From Mactromeris polynyma (taxonomy: Eukaryota > Mollusca > Bivalvia > Venerida > Mactridae): 64,000 nt of DNA. Below, piece after piece: positions 36,406 to 46,866 of the stretch (position 1 is the first letter of the stretch; each line of letters starts with the position of its first letter). A program made the position numbers and the translations under genes. Below the pieces are notes generated by a model. The model saw nothing but the letters and a program-made list of their open reading frames with translations. It was not told the origin of the DNA and did no database searches. The stretch covers positions 5,892,807 through 5,956,806 of the forward strand of contig JASFXZ010000003.1 in assembly GCA_032209605.1 (NCBI GenBank), in the 5' to 3' direction.

Positions 36406-37815
36406 AACTTCACACCGGTCAGTCGCCGGAGGTCGTAGGTTCGAATACCGAATGCTCTCCGTGATAAATTGACAGACAAAAATGCGTCCCAAGTAATTGT
36501 CTTCCACTTCCGATTCATATAGGGAAGTGTCCAGTACTTGCGGAAGTACAGGTATGTACTTGTCGGTAACCCAGGAGCGCCGATACTGTCAACTAACCGC
36601 CGTGCATTCCATTATAACTGTTGAAAAACAGCGTAAAAGTCAAACACACCCTAATACATGCAAGTATGGTTATATATTTTTCGACAATAAACTATATTCG
36701 TTTAATAATTCAACATTGATATACTGTATAAGTGGATAATATTGCGTGTCGAAATTGCCAATCTAGACGTTTTGCGTTCGTTAATGTTTGCGAATCGACG
36801 AAATTACTTTGATCATAATATCTACACTTCGTAATAATCGGTATTATATAATCGATTGTAGGGCAGGCGGTGCAGTGACATGCGGTACCGGACTCCGAGT
36901 ATCGTCTACAAGTTGCGTAGATGAAATATACTTCGATGAATTTGAAAAAACGCTGCGTACAATGTTTGCGAATTTGTGTGCATTCGCGAAATTCGCAGTT
37001 TTTTCCACCCGCAAACTTTACCACTTATACAGTACTTGAACCCTGTAATGGCAATGAAGATTTTTTTTAAAGATTCATCGTTAGTTATAGAAGGAAACTG
37101 TGTCCTGTATAAGTCATGTTAAAGCTGCGAACGTCGTAATGCATCTAAACATGCGCCACTAAGACTTCGAGCATTCTGGGTGCTGAACTCCCTGTTACAG
37201 TTCTGATTAGAATAACATCGAAATTAAAGACCATCTCAATATTAAGACCAACTCAAAATTAAGAACACAATTTTTGAAGTCCATTTTCACTGTTTCACTG
37301 AAATCAACCTCAATATTAAGACAACCTCAACAATAAGACCAGTTTTCAGTTTGAGGTTTTACCGTAATTAGGTTATTAAATATATAGGAAGTATTATCTT
37401 GTACAATCGTCCACTTTTTTCAGTTTCGTTCTCAGTAACAGTTGCCATTTTCCTTGACATTTGCTGATTAAATTAGTCGGAAATTACATCTAAATTATGC
37501 ATAAGATGAAAACGATAGTATATGTGTATTTTTTTCTACGATCAACCAGATACATCATATAAACTCCCAGGATACCAAACTGAATAGCAAACTTGTTAAG
37601 TCATCTGTTTCAACTGGTTAATGCAGATTGCGTATTGATGAACCTATATGTATACTTTCAACGGCGCATATGCAGTACCACAATATGTCATCCGTAAAAA
37701 TGATTTTTATTACGATAATGGGACATTCAGTATCATAATGTAACATCAGGGATATTACTTTATTAATGTATTTTTGTTGGAGAAAGAACTCAATACGTGT
37801 ACATAACACTATTTT

Positions 37816-38255
37816 ATCAATACAATACAATACAAATTTATTCATGATTTTGGCCACCAGCCCATAACACAAGTATATATCACAATCATATATACAGTAC
37901 ACAGGTATTAATGCAATATAACAGTAACAAGATACTTTACCATTACAGACGTTAAATTTCCAAGTACATAGCTACAAAGATAAGAGCTCTTTTCTCAGGT
38001 CGGAAGCATAATAAATAAAACATGCAAGAGATTGAATTATTTGCTCATTTGTACAATGCTTATAACATTGTAATCTTATGATTACTTGGTGACCGCCAAT
38101 ACTTTATTGGAATATAACGCTTTCTTAAATCGCCCAATATAAGAAGGGCACATAATTTGCAAAGAAGGTTTGCTCTTGCTATGTTGTTGTGTCGTCCTGT
38201 TTCTATAGCACTTTGTTTTGAGAAGTTATTCCTTATGATCATACGATAATATCGA
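37816..38255 (-). pseudogene. LINE 3' end, decayed (unit 4 / copy A)
   Basis: Same fragment as in the other units, but a deletion of about 45 bases after AGAAGGGCACA removes the EDELHF motif. Confidence 0.55.
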
Positions 38256-38343
38256 TTTATTATTTAGATACTCGCCATCTGGAGCAATTGTGAGGTAAGT
38301 GATTAAACATCTCTTCTAAGTAATTTGTCAAGAATGTGTAGCA

Positions 38344-39074
38344 ATGGGGCGATCACACTGGCTCGAATGAGCTTCCGTTTGTTTTCCGTATACGAAAGTG
38401 GTGTGATTTTTTAAACTGGCCGAATGTCCCTCCGAATGTGTTTTCCCCAATGTATCACCGAATGCTTTCCGAATGTTTTCAGTATGGTTTCAGAATGCTT
38501 TCAGAATAGACCGAATACTTCCCACATGTTGACTTCGAAAGGTCTCCTTTCCGAACGCTTTCCGTATGCTTACCGAATGCTTTCAGAACACGGCGAATCG
38601 ACCTAGAATGGACCGAACTCTTTCCGCATGCTTTCCGAACGTTTCCGGCTTACTCTGACGGATACTGAAAACCTTCGGAAAGCATTCGCCATGTTCTAGG
38701 TCCATTCGGGGTGTTCGGAAAGCATACGGAACCCAGCATCTCCAAATTTTCATTCCGAATGCACCAAGAACAAGACGCATGCTTCCCGAACGTTTTCCGT
38801 ACATGTCGTATGCTCCTAGAATGCTTCCCGAATACTTCCCGAATACACATGGACGCCACATTCGGATGGTCGATGAAAATTATTTTGAACATGCACAACC
38901 CATTTTTGGAGCTACAGAATGCCGTTCCGTATGCATCTGTACGGAGCAGAACAGCAAGTATGCTCCTAGAACACACCGAATGCTTCCCGAATATGATCCG
39001 TTCGCTCCCCAAACACCCAAATTCCTATTCGGAAAACAAACGGAATGGCATTCGGGCCAGTGTGATCGGGCCAT
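38344..39074. mobile_element. 731-bp inverted-repeat element with CCGAATGCTTTCCG subrepeats, copy A
   Basis: ATGGGGCGATCACACTGGC opens it and GCCAGTGTGATCGGGCCAT closes it; the inverted match extends about 45 bp (..TTCCGTTTGTTTTCCG). The interior is filled with degenerate short units on the theme CCGAATGCTTTCCGAAC in both orientations. Comparison with unit 1 (ATTTGTTATTAGAAATAATG) shows a clean insertion next to TA/TTA. Several overlapping open frames run through it on both strands because of the repeats. A nonautonomous foldback-type DNA element is likely. Confidence 0.85.
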
Positions 39075-39769
39075 AAGAAATAATGATATAGACTACGGAT
39101 TGACAAGTTTTTCTTTCTGGATTTACAAAGTAAACATAACGAAGACATTTACTTACTAATATGCAAATTTATTTCACACACATTTATCATGTGTACATAA
39201 GATTATTTTAAAGAGATCCTCGATGTTAAAACGTCATGCTTAAAATGCCGACCTAGATTTACTTTCATTTTCAGTCACAATCTGGCGTATTATAACTGTT
39301 TCATGATTATATCTTTGAATGTATACTTTACCAAAGAGCAATACTCGTGCATTTATTTGTATTTGTCCCTATTAAAATGCACCTTTTAGCAGCGATAAAC
39401 ATTAAAATGAAATTAAAACCACGACGCCATGGCAATACATATAGCATTGGTTATGAATAAGTCATTGGCTGATTTCGATTATGAAATATAACACTTAGGC
39501 CAGCATACACCACCTTACTTGGTGGAGTTTTAATGAGTTTGACAATGATTTTTTGCAGGAGCACTCGACTGTCAAACTGTGTAGGTTGCGATCCCGGGGA
39601 AGGCGCATGTTCATGTTCTATTAGGCAATTTGACTTAAGATAAGCGGCAACCCAAATGATTTGGCAATGTGGAGATGTTGCCAGTCGCTTGCAGTAAAAC
39701 TGATCAGTACTAGTTGGTATAACGCACAAGCAACTGATCGCTGTACAAAACTCAAATACAGTTAGAAAA

Positions 39770-42700
39770 AGGCGCACACAATTCAATACAAAGGTGAAAC
39801 ATGAAATATTTGAATACTTCTATAAGTCAATTGTGTTGATTTCTTTCAAATTCCAAAATCGACATCGTTAGTATGTATTACCTACATATTCTAACGATAT
39901 GGCATAAGAAGCTGACAGTTGTCGCCACATTGTGAAATGTGTTGCCTATTTAACCATGGACTCTACTAGAGGCTTTAGAGAGTGCCGTTAACTAGCAGCA
40001 AAAAACTTTGCAAGATCATAGGTGTTCTCTTATAGTATTTCACTTCGACATTTTGTTTAGAGTATGTGTGAACAAATACGTAAAATAGAGAATTAAAACA
40101 ATTTACGAAATATGGACGTTCATTCTTAACACGTGTTTCTAGAGCGTGAGAGAGATTTTGTGAATATGATGATTTTGTGCTTCGAAAGGAATAAATAAAA
40201 TATTAACAGTTAACATCTTATCTCTTGTTTTATGAACGAAAACTCCCACTATACGATCGATTCATGAGTTACAAACGGGCGATAGGCGTACAGAAGTGTA
40301 TTGGTCACCGATCTCTCGTTCGCAGGGTCTGTTACAATTATGATAACCATTAACATTGAATTGTTTTGACGTTATCCGAAATGGATGAGACACCATTGAA
40401 TTAAATCGTTCATTGTTTCTTTAAAAAAGGCAGTAAAGCTGATTTATATTAACATAATGTCATGAGCTGTACAGTTTCGATCCTATTGGTAAAGTATTGT
40501 GTGTGTTTGTATATTTGATTCTGAACAACTGATCGTTCCCACGCTGACCACCTTTTGTGGCGTTCAGCCAAAACCACGACATGGCCCGTACATCTTGGTG
40601 TCAGGCTCACTGTTGTAAGGGGAGTTCATGTGCAGGCGGCTAATCGCCATAAATTCTAATTCATAATTAACTTATGACAAATAACAAACTGAAAGAGTTA
40701 CCTCGAATAAGCACTGTATTGACATAAGCAACTTATTTTAATGTTCAATTCGCTGAACAGTAAACGACCTTGTCATAATAAACAAGCAATATCTTTTAAT
40801 AACATAATAAAAACTAGGAAACTGAATTGAACAATTGTATTTCTTGTGCACGATGTATTGCTTTTCTAATTGTAATTGCCTCGTTACCATTGTATTAGTA
40901 TTTTGTATAGTATGTACACATGCTGTCATGTTTTACTTCTTCTTCATGTCATGAACTGAGATATGTAAATAAACTGTGAAAAAAGATGGTTGGCGCAATC
41001 TGAATGAAGCAAATTTGTTGCAATATGAAGGTTTAGATTTGTTGTGCAACATGGATGAAAACAAAACAAACCAAGACAAAACAACATCAAAGCTCATTTG
41101 TTGTTTATTCGTTAAACGAAATATGTGATACAGTTACAAATGTAGTTGAATTAGTTGGTATGCATAATGATAGAGGTCCCTTATTTTGAGAAGTTGAACA
41201 ACGGGGATTATTTTACATACACACTGTTCATCTTTGTTTGGTGATTGTAATTGCAGTATCTGTCTTATCCGATTTACTATCACACAACTACTTCAAATTG
41301 TACTCCTTAGCAATGTGGGTCTGCAAAGTCAACACGATGAACACTATACGGCTTATTTATCAAACTCCCTGGCTTAAAAGTAAATGTCATTACTCTTCAT
41401 GGCAAAATCAATTCAAATACCAAATAAATCTTCCTAATAGTGTCCCTATTACTTTTATTCTACACAATTTATGTAAGCACTCCCAGTACTTTGATTCTAC
41501 ACAATCTTTGGTGGAGGATCAATTCGTAGATATCGCATTCGGTCAATTACGACATTTTCGGGTTAATATTCGTGCTTTTCCGGAAATTTACATTACCACC
41601 TCCCTTGCCAGCATTTGATATATAAATTTCTTTAATTAATTCAAACAGGTTTTTTAATTTGCATATATTAAAGGGAGGTAATTCAACATACTGGTGCAGT
41701 CAATGTGTTAATTAAATTGGAACATTTCCATCCTGATGGTTGAAAATACTTTCTTCTGATAACAGTATGATACTAAATGGGACACAAATCATGATACGCT
41801 CCCTGACTGATGTTGTCTTGTTTACAAATTTAAACATACTTCATAGAAACACATAAAAATTAAAAAAATGGATTTTCACGAACCTATTTAGAGTACAAAA
41901 GAGTTAAGGCTCGTGATACCCATGGAATGAACTTAAGTTATATAAACTGAATTAACGATAATTCGATATAAACATATTTCATTAATGCTATGTACTTGAG
42001 GCAAATAGAAAAGAAGCGTATCATGACCGTGCGACCACATACACGCATCATACAATTTGTTCGTCTCTTACAAGAGACAAACAGAAACAAGAGCATGAAG
42101 ACGACTCTACAAACCTCTGACAAGGTCAACGGCTATCCCTTCTTATCTAGGAGAGAAGAAGGGATATAGTGAAATAACCGCCGACCAAGGCAAGTGCTAA
42201 GCAGAATGGGCCCTACGCCGGATTATACAGTCAGTTAATGAAACATAACTGACACCTTATATACAACTGCTAAATAACTTGTGAGCGACTTAAAAGGAAG
42301 GAATAGATACGTCAATACATAATTGAATCTTATGTTCAGAAATTTCAGTTTAGTATGGTATGCGATGTATTCCAATGGCAGACTTCCGCGTGAATTAACA
42401 GCATATTTTCAAAGTTACGTGACAACTGACACTATAATAAAATAGTTCTAAGCAAAAATATTATATCTAAGTTTGCATTTTTTACTCCCCTTATAAATAT
42501 TAGTACCCCCGGGGCATATAACGCAAATGATACGTAGCCATGCATTAGAGCAAACCTGTTCACACCTTTATATAACTATCGATATTTATGCATGTCTAGT
42601 CACCAGCGATAGCGTGATGATATAAGAAAGATGAGGAAGAAATATTTTGAAAAAAGATGGCCGGCTCAATATGAAGCAAGCAAATTAGTTGCAATCTGAA

Positions 42701-43209
42701 GGTTAAGATTTGTTATGGAACACAAAACATTGCCGAGTTAATGAGATTAGTCATAGACAGTATAGTCTGTTTCAATATAGTTCATCAGTACTTATGGTAT
42801 CTGTCGTGAAATCACAAACTTGTAACGTATAGATCTATCTGACAAAAACAATACAAATGCTCGTGACTTGTACATAAAACCTAGAATCTTCTGAATTCAA
42901 ACTCCGGGCAATTTTTCGAGGAGTTGATTAACAAACTACTCACTAGATAAATCTTGAATTATACTAAACATCAACTTTCAGGCGCAGTTGTTAAGGCAAA
43001 CAATATTATGTTCATCTGGTTTTCATACAATAATGTCATGTTTACAACAATAAGAATAACGCCTCTATCATGATCAAAATGTTTTCTTTGCAAGCATAAA
43101 ACAATTGCAATACTAGGATTCATTAATTTTCTTCGGAAGACAAAATACATAACAATAATCAAGTTAATGTTTTTAGGATAGGTAAACATATGTATAGGCC
43201 TTATCAAAC
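39770..43209. other. Unique noncoding sequence, copy A
   Basis: The original right flank of the channel array. AT-rich; holds a GGGAGGTAATTC phrase (near 41673) common in dispersed repeats, and small foldbacks, one at 42135-42165. No gene recognised. Confidence 0.4.
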
Positions 43210-43420
43210 GGTACGTTACCTTACCGAAATCCACGGGAAACGTAATCGTACAGGTTTTTGTATGTACGTACATTTAAATCAACCTTATATTTAATATTAT
43301 AACAAGTAATTAAAAGTTTATAGTGCATAATAAAGTTGTATTAGAAGTAGATTTCGGTAATGGAAAATGGATTTCGGTAAATTACTGAAATTCAGTGGAT
43401 TTCGGTATGGTAACGTAACC
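43210..43420. mobile_element. MITE family M3, copy A
   Basis: GGTACGTTACCTTACCGAAATCCAC at the left and the near-complement GTGGATTTCGGTATGGTAACGTAACC at the right bound about 211 bp. GATTTCGGTAATGG and ATTTCGGTAAATTACTG repeat the theme inside. The duplicate is at 57361-57571. Confidence 0.8.
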
Positions 43421-43829
43421 TTTATCGTACGGTCAACCATTCCGCTTCAATGTTACAAACGTTGTTCAGTTGAAGAGAAGTTGGTTTAGAGGTTAATGTA
43501 AGCTTAGATTGGTTTACACAGCACTGATTATTTAATTTTGAAAACATTTTGACTGGCAGGGATAAAATAAGACTAACAAACAAATGATATTCCAAATCAC
43601 ATTTCATTTCAAAATAATGAAATAGTGATTTGGTACTTCGAAAATAAAAAAGATAAAACATAATTGTAACTGATATTGTATGCTATAGAATAAGTTGTAT
43701 TAATTATTGATACAAATAGTATCGATTATTTGTCAAAAATCGAATAAAGTAATGCTCATTTCTATTCAATCGAGAAACATGGCACATTAGATTACAAAAG
43801 ATAATGCTAGTAGCAGTCACATTGGTATC

Positions 43830-44003
43830 GAGACTTTTCAACCCCAAGACTTTTCAACCCGAAGACTTTTCAACCCCTAAGGTAAAATATCCAAGACTTT
43901 TCAACCCCACTGTCATTTTCAACCCCTAATTAGCCTAAGACTTTTCAACCCCTGTTAAAATCAAGACTTTTCAACCCCTAATAAACCAAGACTTTTCAAC
44001 CCC
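43830..44003 (+). repeat. Left array of AAGACTTTTCAACCCCT
   Basis: About eight copies of AAGACTTTTCAACCCCT, some missing an end base, separated by unrelated spacers of 0-14 bases (e.g. AAGGTAAAATATCC, GTTAAAATC, AATAAACC). The motif is strictly kept while spacers are not. Confidence 0.9.
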
Positions 44004-44453
44004 TCGAATATGTTTTTAATTGGACAATTATCACATTTGTTACCTGGAAAAATGTTGACAAACACGTAGTTTAAGTTTATTTTTTTAAGTTTATTTACAT
44101 TCCAAAATGAATACTTATGAAGCATATATATACACAAAAAATACGCATCGTTTTGATGTTAATACCTTGCTTAAACACTTGTGTCGCATAAAAGACATTT
44201 CTCTGTCAAATAATGAATTCAATTTCAGAAAATACGGCACTATCCATTAAGTTCGTTTTAATCAAATAAATGAAAATATATATATTTATTATTGTTATAA
44301 CTCGATTTATAAAATTCTCATAATTTACACTACGACTTTGCATGAAACAAAACAGGACAAAAATAAATAGCAATAAACGCAACTGATCAGTTTATACCCA
44401 ATTAAATATAATACGTGTTGATTAAATCAAATGTGCATATCTATCGACTAATT
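44004..44453. other. Insert flank, left
   Basis: AT-rich noncoding sequence. ACGCATCGTTTTGATGTTAA (44142-44161) recurs in the right flank at 51121 in direct orientation, followed in both by CACTTGTGTC.CATAA. Nothing else recognised. Confidence 0.45.
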
Positions 44454-44559
44454 TATTTCCCTTGAGGCAACTATCCTCCGATAGCATTTCTTGTCATAAA
44501 CAACAAAACACAAACATTGTTTTTAGGTTAAAGCCTCCATGAGACCGGACCGACCACCT
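44454..44559 (-). repeat. Split direct repeat B2
   Basis: 106 bp from TATTTCCCTTGAGGCAAC to GGACCGACCACCT, same as B1 at 45337-45442; forms the 3' terminus of the retrotransposon. Confidence 0.9.
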
Positions 44560-45182
44560 ATTTTATTCATATAGTATAAAATCATTCATCATTCAATGTA
44601 TGTCAAAATATTTCCTATTCTGCAAGTTTCATGTTACACTAAAACATCCTTGACATTCCACTAAACATAATGTAAAACATCAACTTACAACCACAAAATA
44701 TGTTAGGTTAAATACTTGCATTTCAACTATGTATACTTCATACTGGTGGTAAACGTAATAAATTTTCACAAATGGCAATAATATTTTTATGACATACATA
44801 AAGTTTTGGAGCACAAATGCAATCGACTCGCTCAGGAAAATAACAGAGAAGTTAGCTCTGAAAAAACCTGCGCCACTTTGTCAAGTGTCATATTGCGGAA
44901 TGTGTGGCCTCATCCTGTGTCTCCAAAGTAAACAAATAAACATGTTGCATAACAACACCGAAACATGATACTTGTAATGAGTGAATCATTTTACAACAAA
45001 CAATCATTTTATCAACGATAATGAAGTACATAACAAATACATCATATTTTAACAAATTTAGATGTATGATCACATACAATGGGTAATATATCCACTGACA
45101 TAGTTCATATTATATACATAGACTCTTTCTTGGGGTAATAATCTTAACACCACATCTACAATCAACACTTAATTAATAAAAA
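44560..45182. other. Spacer between B2 and A2
   Basis: AT-rich, no frame longer than about 60 codons and no recognisable motif. Part of the retrotransposon 3' region. Confidence 0.5.
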
Positions 45183-45341
45183 TTTTGTGTGTGGACGGCC
45201 GACTGTCTCAAGGCTGAATGACAAAACCGGTTACTCAACCACGCACGAAACCTCGTGCGTAAAACGCCACCTATCGGAGCTTATACCAAGGGAAATTAAT
45301 TTTCGTCTAATTCGTTAACTCAAACAACAGAAATTATATTT
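45183..45341 (-). repeat. Split direct repeat A2
   Basis: 159 bp, TTTTGTGTGTGGACGGCCG to AGAAATTATATTT, same as A1 at 49698-49856. Contains a foldback CGCACGAAACCTCGTGCG. It overlaps B1 by five bases. Confidence 0.9.
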
Positions 45342-45442
45342 CCCTTGAGGCAACTATCCTCCGATAGCATTTCTTGTCATAAACAACAAAACACAAACAT
45401 TGTTTTTAGGTTAAAGCCTCCATGAGACCGGACCGACCACCT
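45337..45442 (-). repeat. Split direct repeat B1
   Basis: 106 bp, same as B2. Lies just past the recombinase stop codon at 45494. Confidence 0.9.
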
Positions 45443-45493
45443 GAATATAAAAGAACGGGCAAATTAAACATGATGGAATATCATTCTGAATAT

Positions 45494-46555
45494 TCATAAT
45501 CCTAATGACATGGACACTTTTAGACGTTCATCTAACGAATCCTTGACGTAGCCATCTTTAGCTGACTCACTACGCCATCTTCCATGACGCTTAAACAATC
45601 TGTCTGGAATACCATTGTTTGCAGCAGCTGTAGCACCGCCTGCTCTCAGAGAATGTAAACAAAAAAATTTAACTTCGTTTACATGTGGCTTTAAGGCCTC
45701 AAGAAACAAAGATCTAAGATTTGAGTACGATAAATGTTTTCCATCGTGTCTAATTTTATAACCGTTATTGGTAGCAGACAAATGACAAAATATATAATTC
45801 TCAGAATCAGCGGATATGTCCGCCCACAATATATACCTTTCAATATTAACCACGGGGCAAAGCTCCGTTCCTGTTCTGGCAATAAGAATCCACGCACCAT
45901 CTCTATATTGGTCAGTTTTGCTAGATTCAATGAATACACTCATATATACAGGATTAATAAGAATGTCATTTCTCCGTAGTTTTAAGAGTTCTTCACTTCT
46001 AAGAAAACCAGCATATGCTATTAAAAATGCGCAAATTGTCCTTTGAGCTTTTATATTTCCTACTTCATATAACTTGTCGTAAACTTTAGCCAATAAATTC
46101 ACAGTAATAGGCGTTTTCTTAATGACTGGTCTTGAAAGTTTCCGTTTTGCTGCTTCCAAAATGTTCTTAACTAAATTCGAACTCGTTGGAGACTTAAAAT
46201 CAAATAAGTCATGAAACCATTTAATGCTATAGAAAGCATTTACAACTGGACTTGGTGTATTGGCTGACTGAACCAGTGAAGCAAGATAGAGGGCCACATG
46301 AAACGACTTTGCAGGCAAGGTATCCTTACTTGTAAGTCCATTACTTTCCGCCCAAGCTGTCCATCGCTGGAATCCGCGTTTGTAACTCAGACAAGTATTT
46401 TCCGCTCGCGAATTCTTCAACAATTCAGGAAGCAAGGAGACCTTGTCTGCCAAGACGCCAGGTAGTCCCTTAATTTCATCAATATAGCTCTGGAAAAATA
46501 AACGTGATATACCTAACAAATAAATATCACCATGAATGAATACATTACAATTCAA
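45494..46555 (-). CDS. Retrotransposon tyrosine recombinase (DIRS/Ngaro type)
   Basis: An open frame of 353 codons without an ATG near its start; the domain begins about 46489. It shows the catalytic residues of the lambda-integrase fold: Arg in AGFLRSEELLKLR (about residue 197), H-x-x-R in LHSLRAGGATAA, His in KRHGRW, and Tyr in KDGYV. The enzyme would insert the circular cDNA into the genome. TTTATTTTTCCAG at 46502-46490 is a good splice acceptor, and AAAGTG|GTAAAT at the end of the RT frame (46871/46870) a fair donor. Joining to CAGAG|C (exon start 46487) would keep the frame across a 383-bp intron. Introns are known in Ngaro and DIRS elements, but this one is unproven. Confidence 0.85.
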   Translation of the reverse strand: MNCNVFIHGDIYLLGISRLFFQSYIDEIKGLPGVLADKVSLLPELLKNSRAENTCLSYKRGFQRWTAWAESNGLTSKDTLPAKSFHVALYLASLVQSANTPSPVVNAFYSIKWFHDLFDFKSPTSSNLVKNILEAAKRKLSRPVIKKTPITVNLLAKVYDKLYEVGNIKAQRTICAFLIAYAGFLRSEELLKLRRNDILINPVYMSVFIESSKTDQYRDGAWILIARTGTELCPVVNIERYILWADISADSENYIFCHLSATNNGYKIRHDGKHLSYSNLRSLFLEALKPHVNEVKFFCLHSLRAGGATAAANNGIPDRLFKRHGRWRSESAKDGYVKDSLDERLKVSMSLGL

Positions 46556-46866
46556 CTACAATACTCAATGCAAAGAACTCTCATGTTCTCATACTATACG
46601 ATCATGTCTACTATTTCAATCTTCCATCCAATCATTAACATATTATTTCTAATCACATAAACAACATGTACTGCAAAACATGAAATTGTAATAATTTTTT
46701 CAATTAAGCATAATTTAGCATGACTCATGCCCCTATGTGCAGATACCCTCACATAGTACCCGACCTGCCGATACCGGCCAGTCGTATCACAGGGATACCC
46801 CTTATTTACAACATATATGCATACGCTATGTTGACAGAGATCCTATGAATACATGCTAACCAGCAT

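Larger units (their letters stand above)
30617..39769 (+). repeat. Tandem channel unit 4 (9153 bp)
   Basis: 69-bp array (31150-31632), channel gene (32300-34673), 42-bp array (35418-36405), M2 MITE (about 37220-37366), LINE tail (37816-38255) and an extra 731-bp inverted-repeat element (38344-39074) absent from units 1-3. At its right end GTTAGAAAAAGGCGC runs on into unique sequence, showing the original right border of the duplicated segment. Confidence 0.95.
37641..43823 (+). repeat. Segmental duplication, copy A (6183 bp)
   Basis: AACCTATATG..GTAGCAGTCACATT matches 51802-57974 throughout in direct orientation, by eye about 97% identical. It includes the end of unit 4, the 731-bp element and unique sequence 39770-43823. 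No gene is seen in the unique part; a 126-codon frame at 41238-41618 lacks recognisable motifs. Confidence 0.95.

Noticed and set aside
38424..39159. Several overlapping frames in the 731-bp element and its duplicate
   Set aside because: They arise from short subrepeats in both orientations; the six frames give similar low-complexity peptides without domains.
41238..41618. 126-codon frame, partly kept in copy B
   Set aside because: No recognisable motif; retention is expected for a young duplicate, and the copy B version gains an artificial N-terminus from the palindrome.
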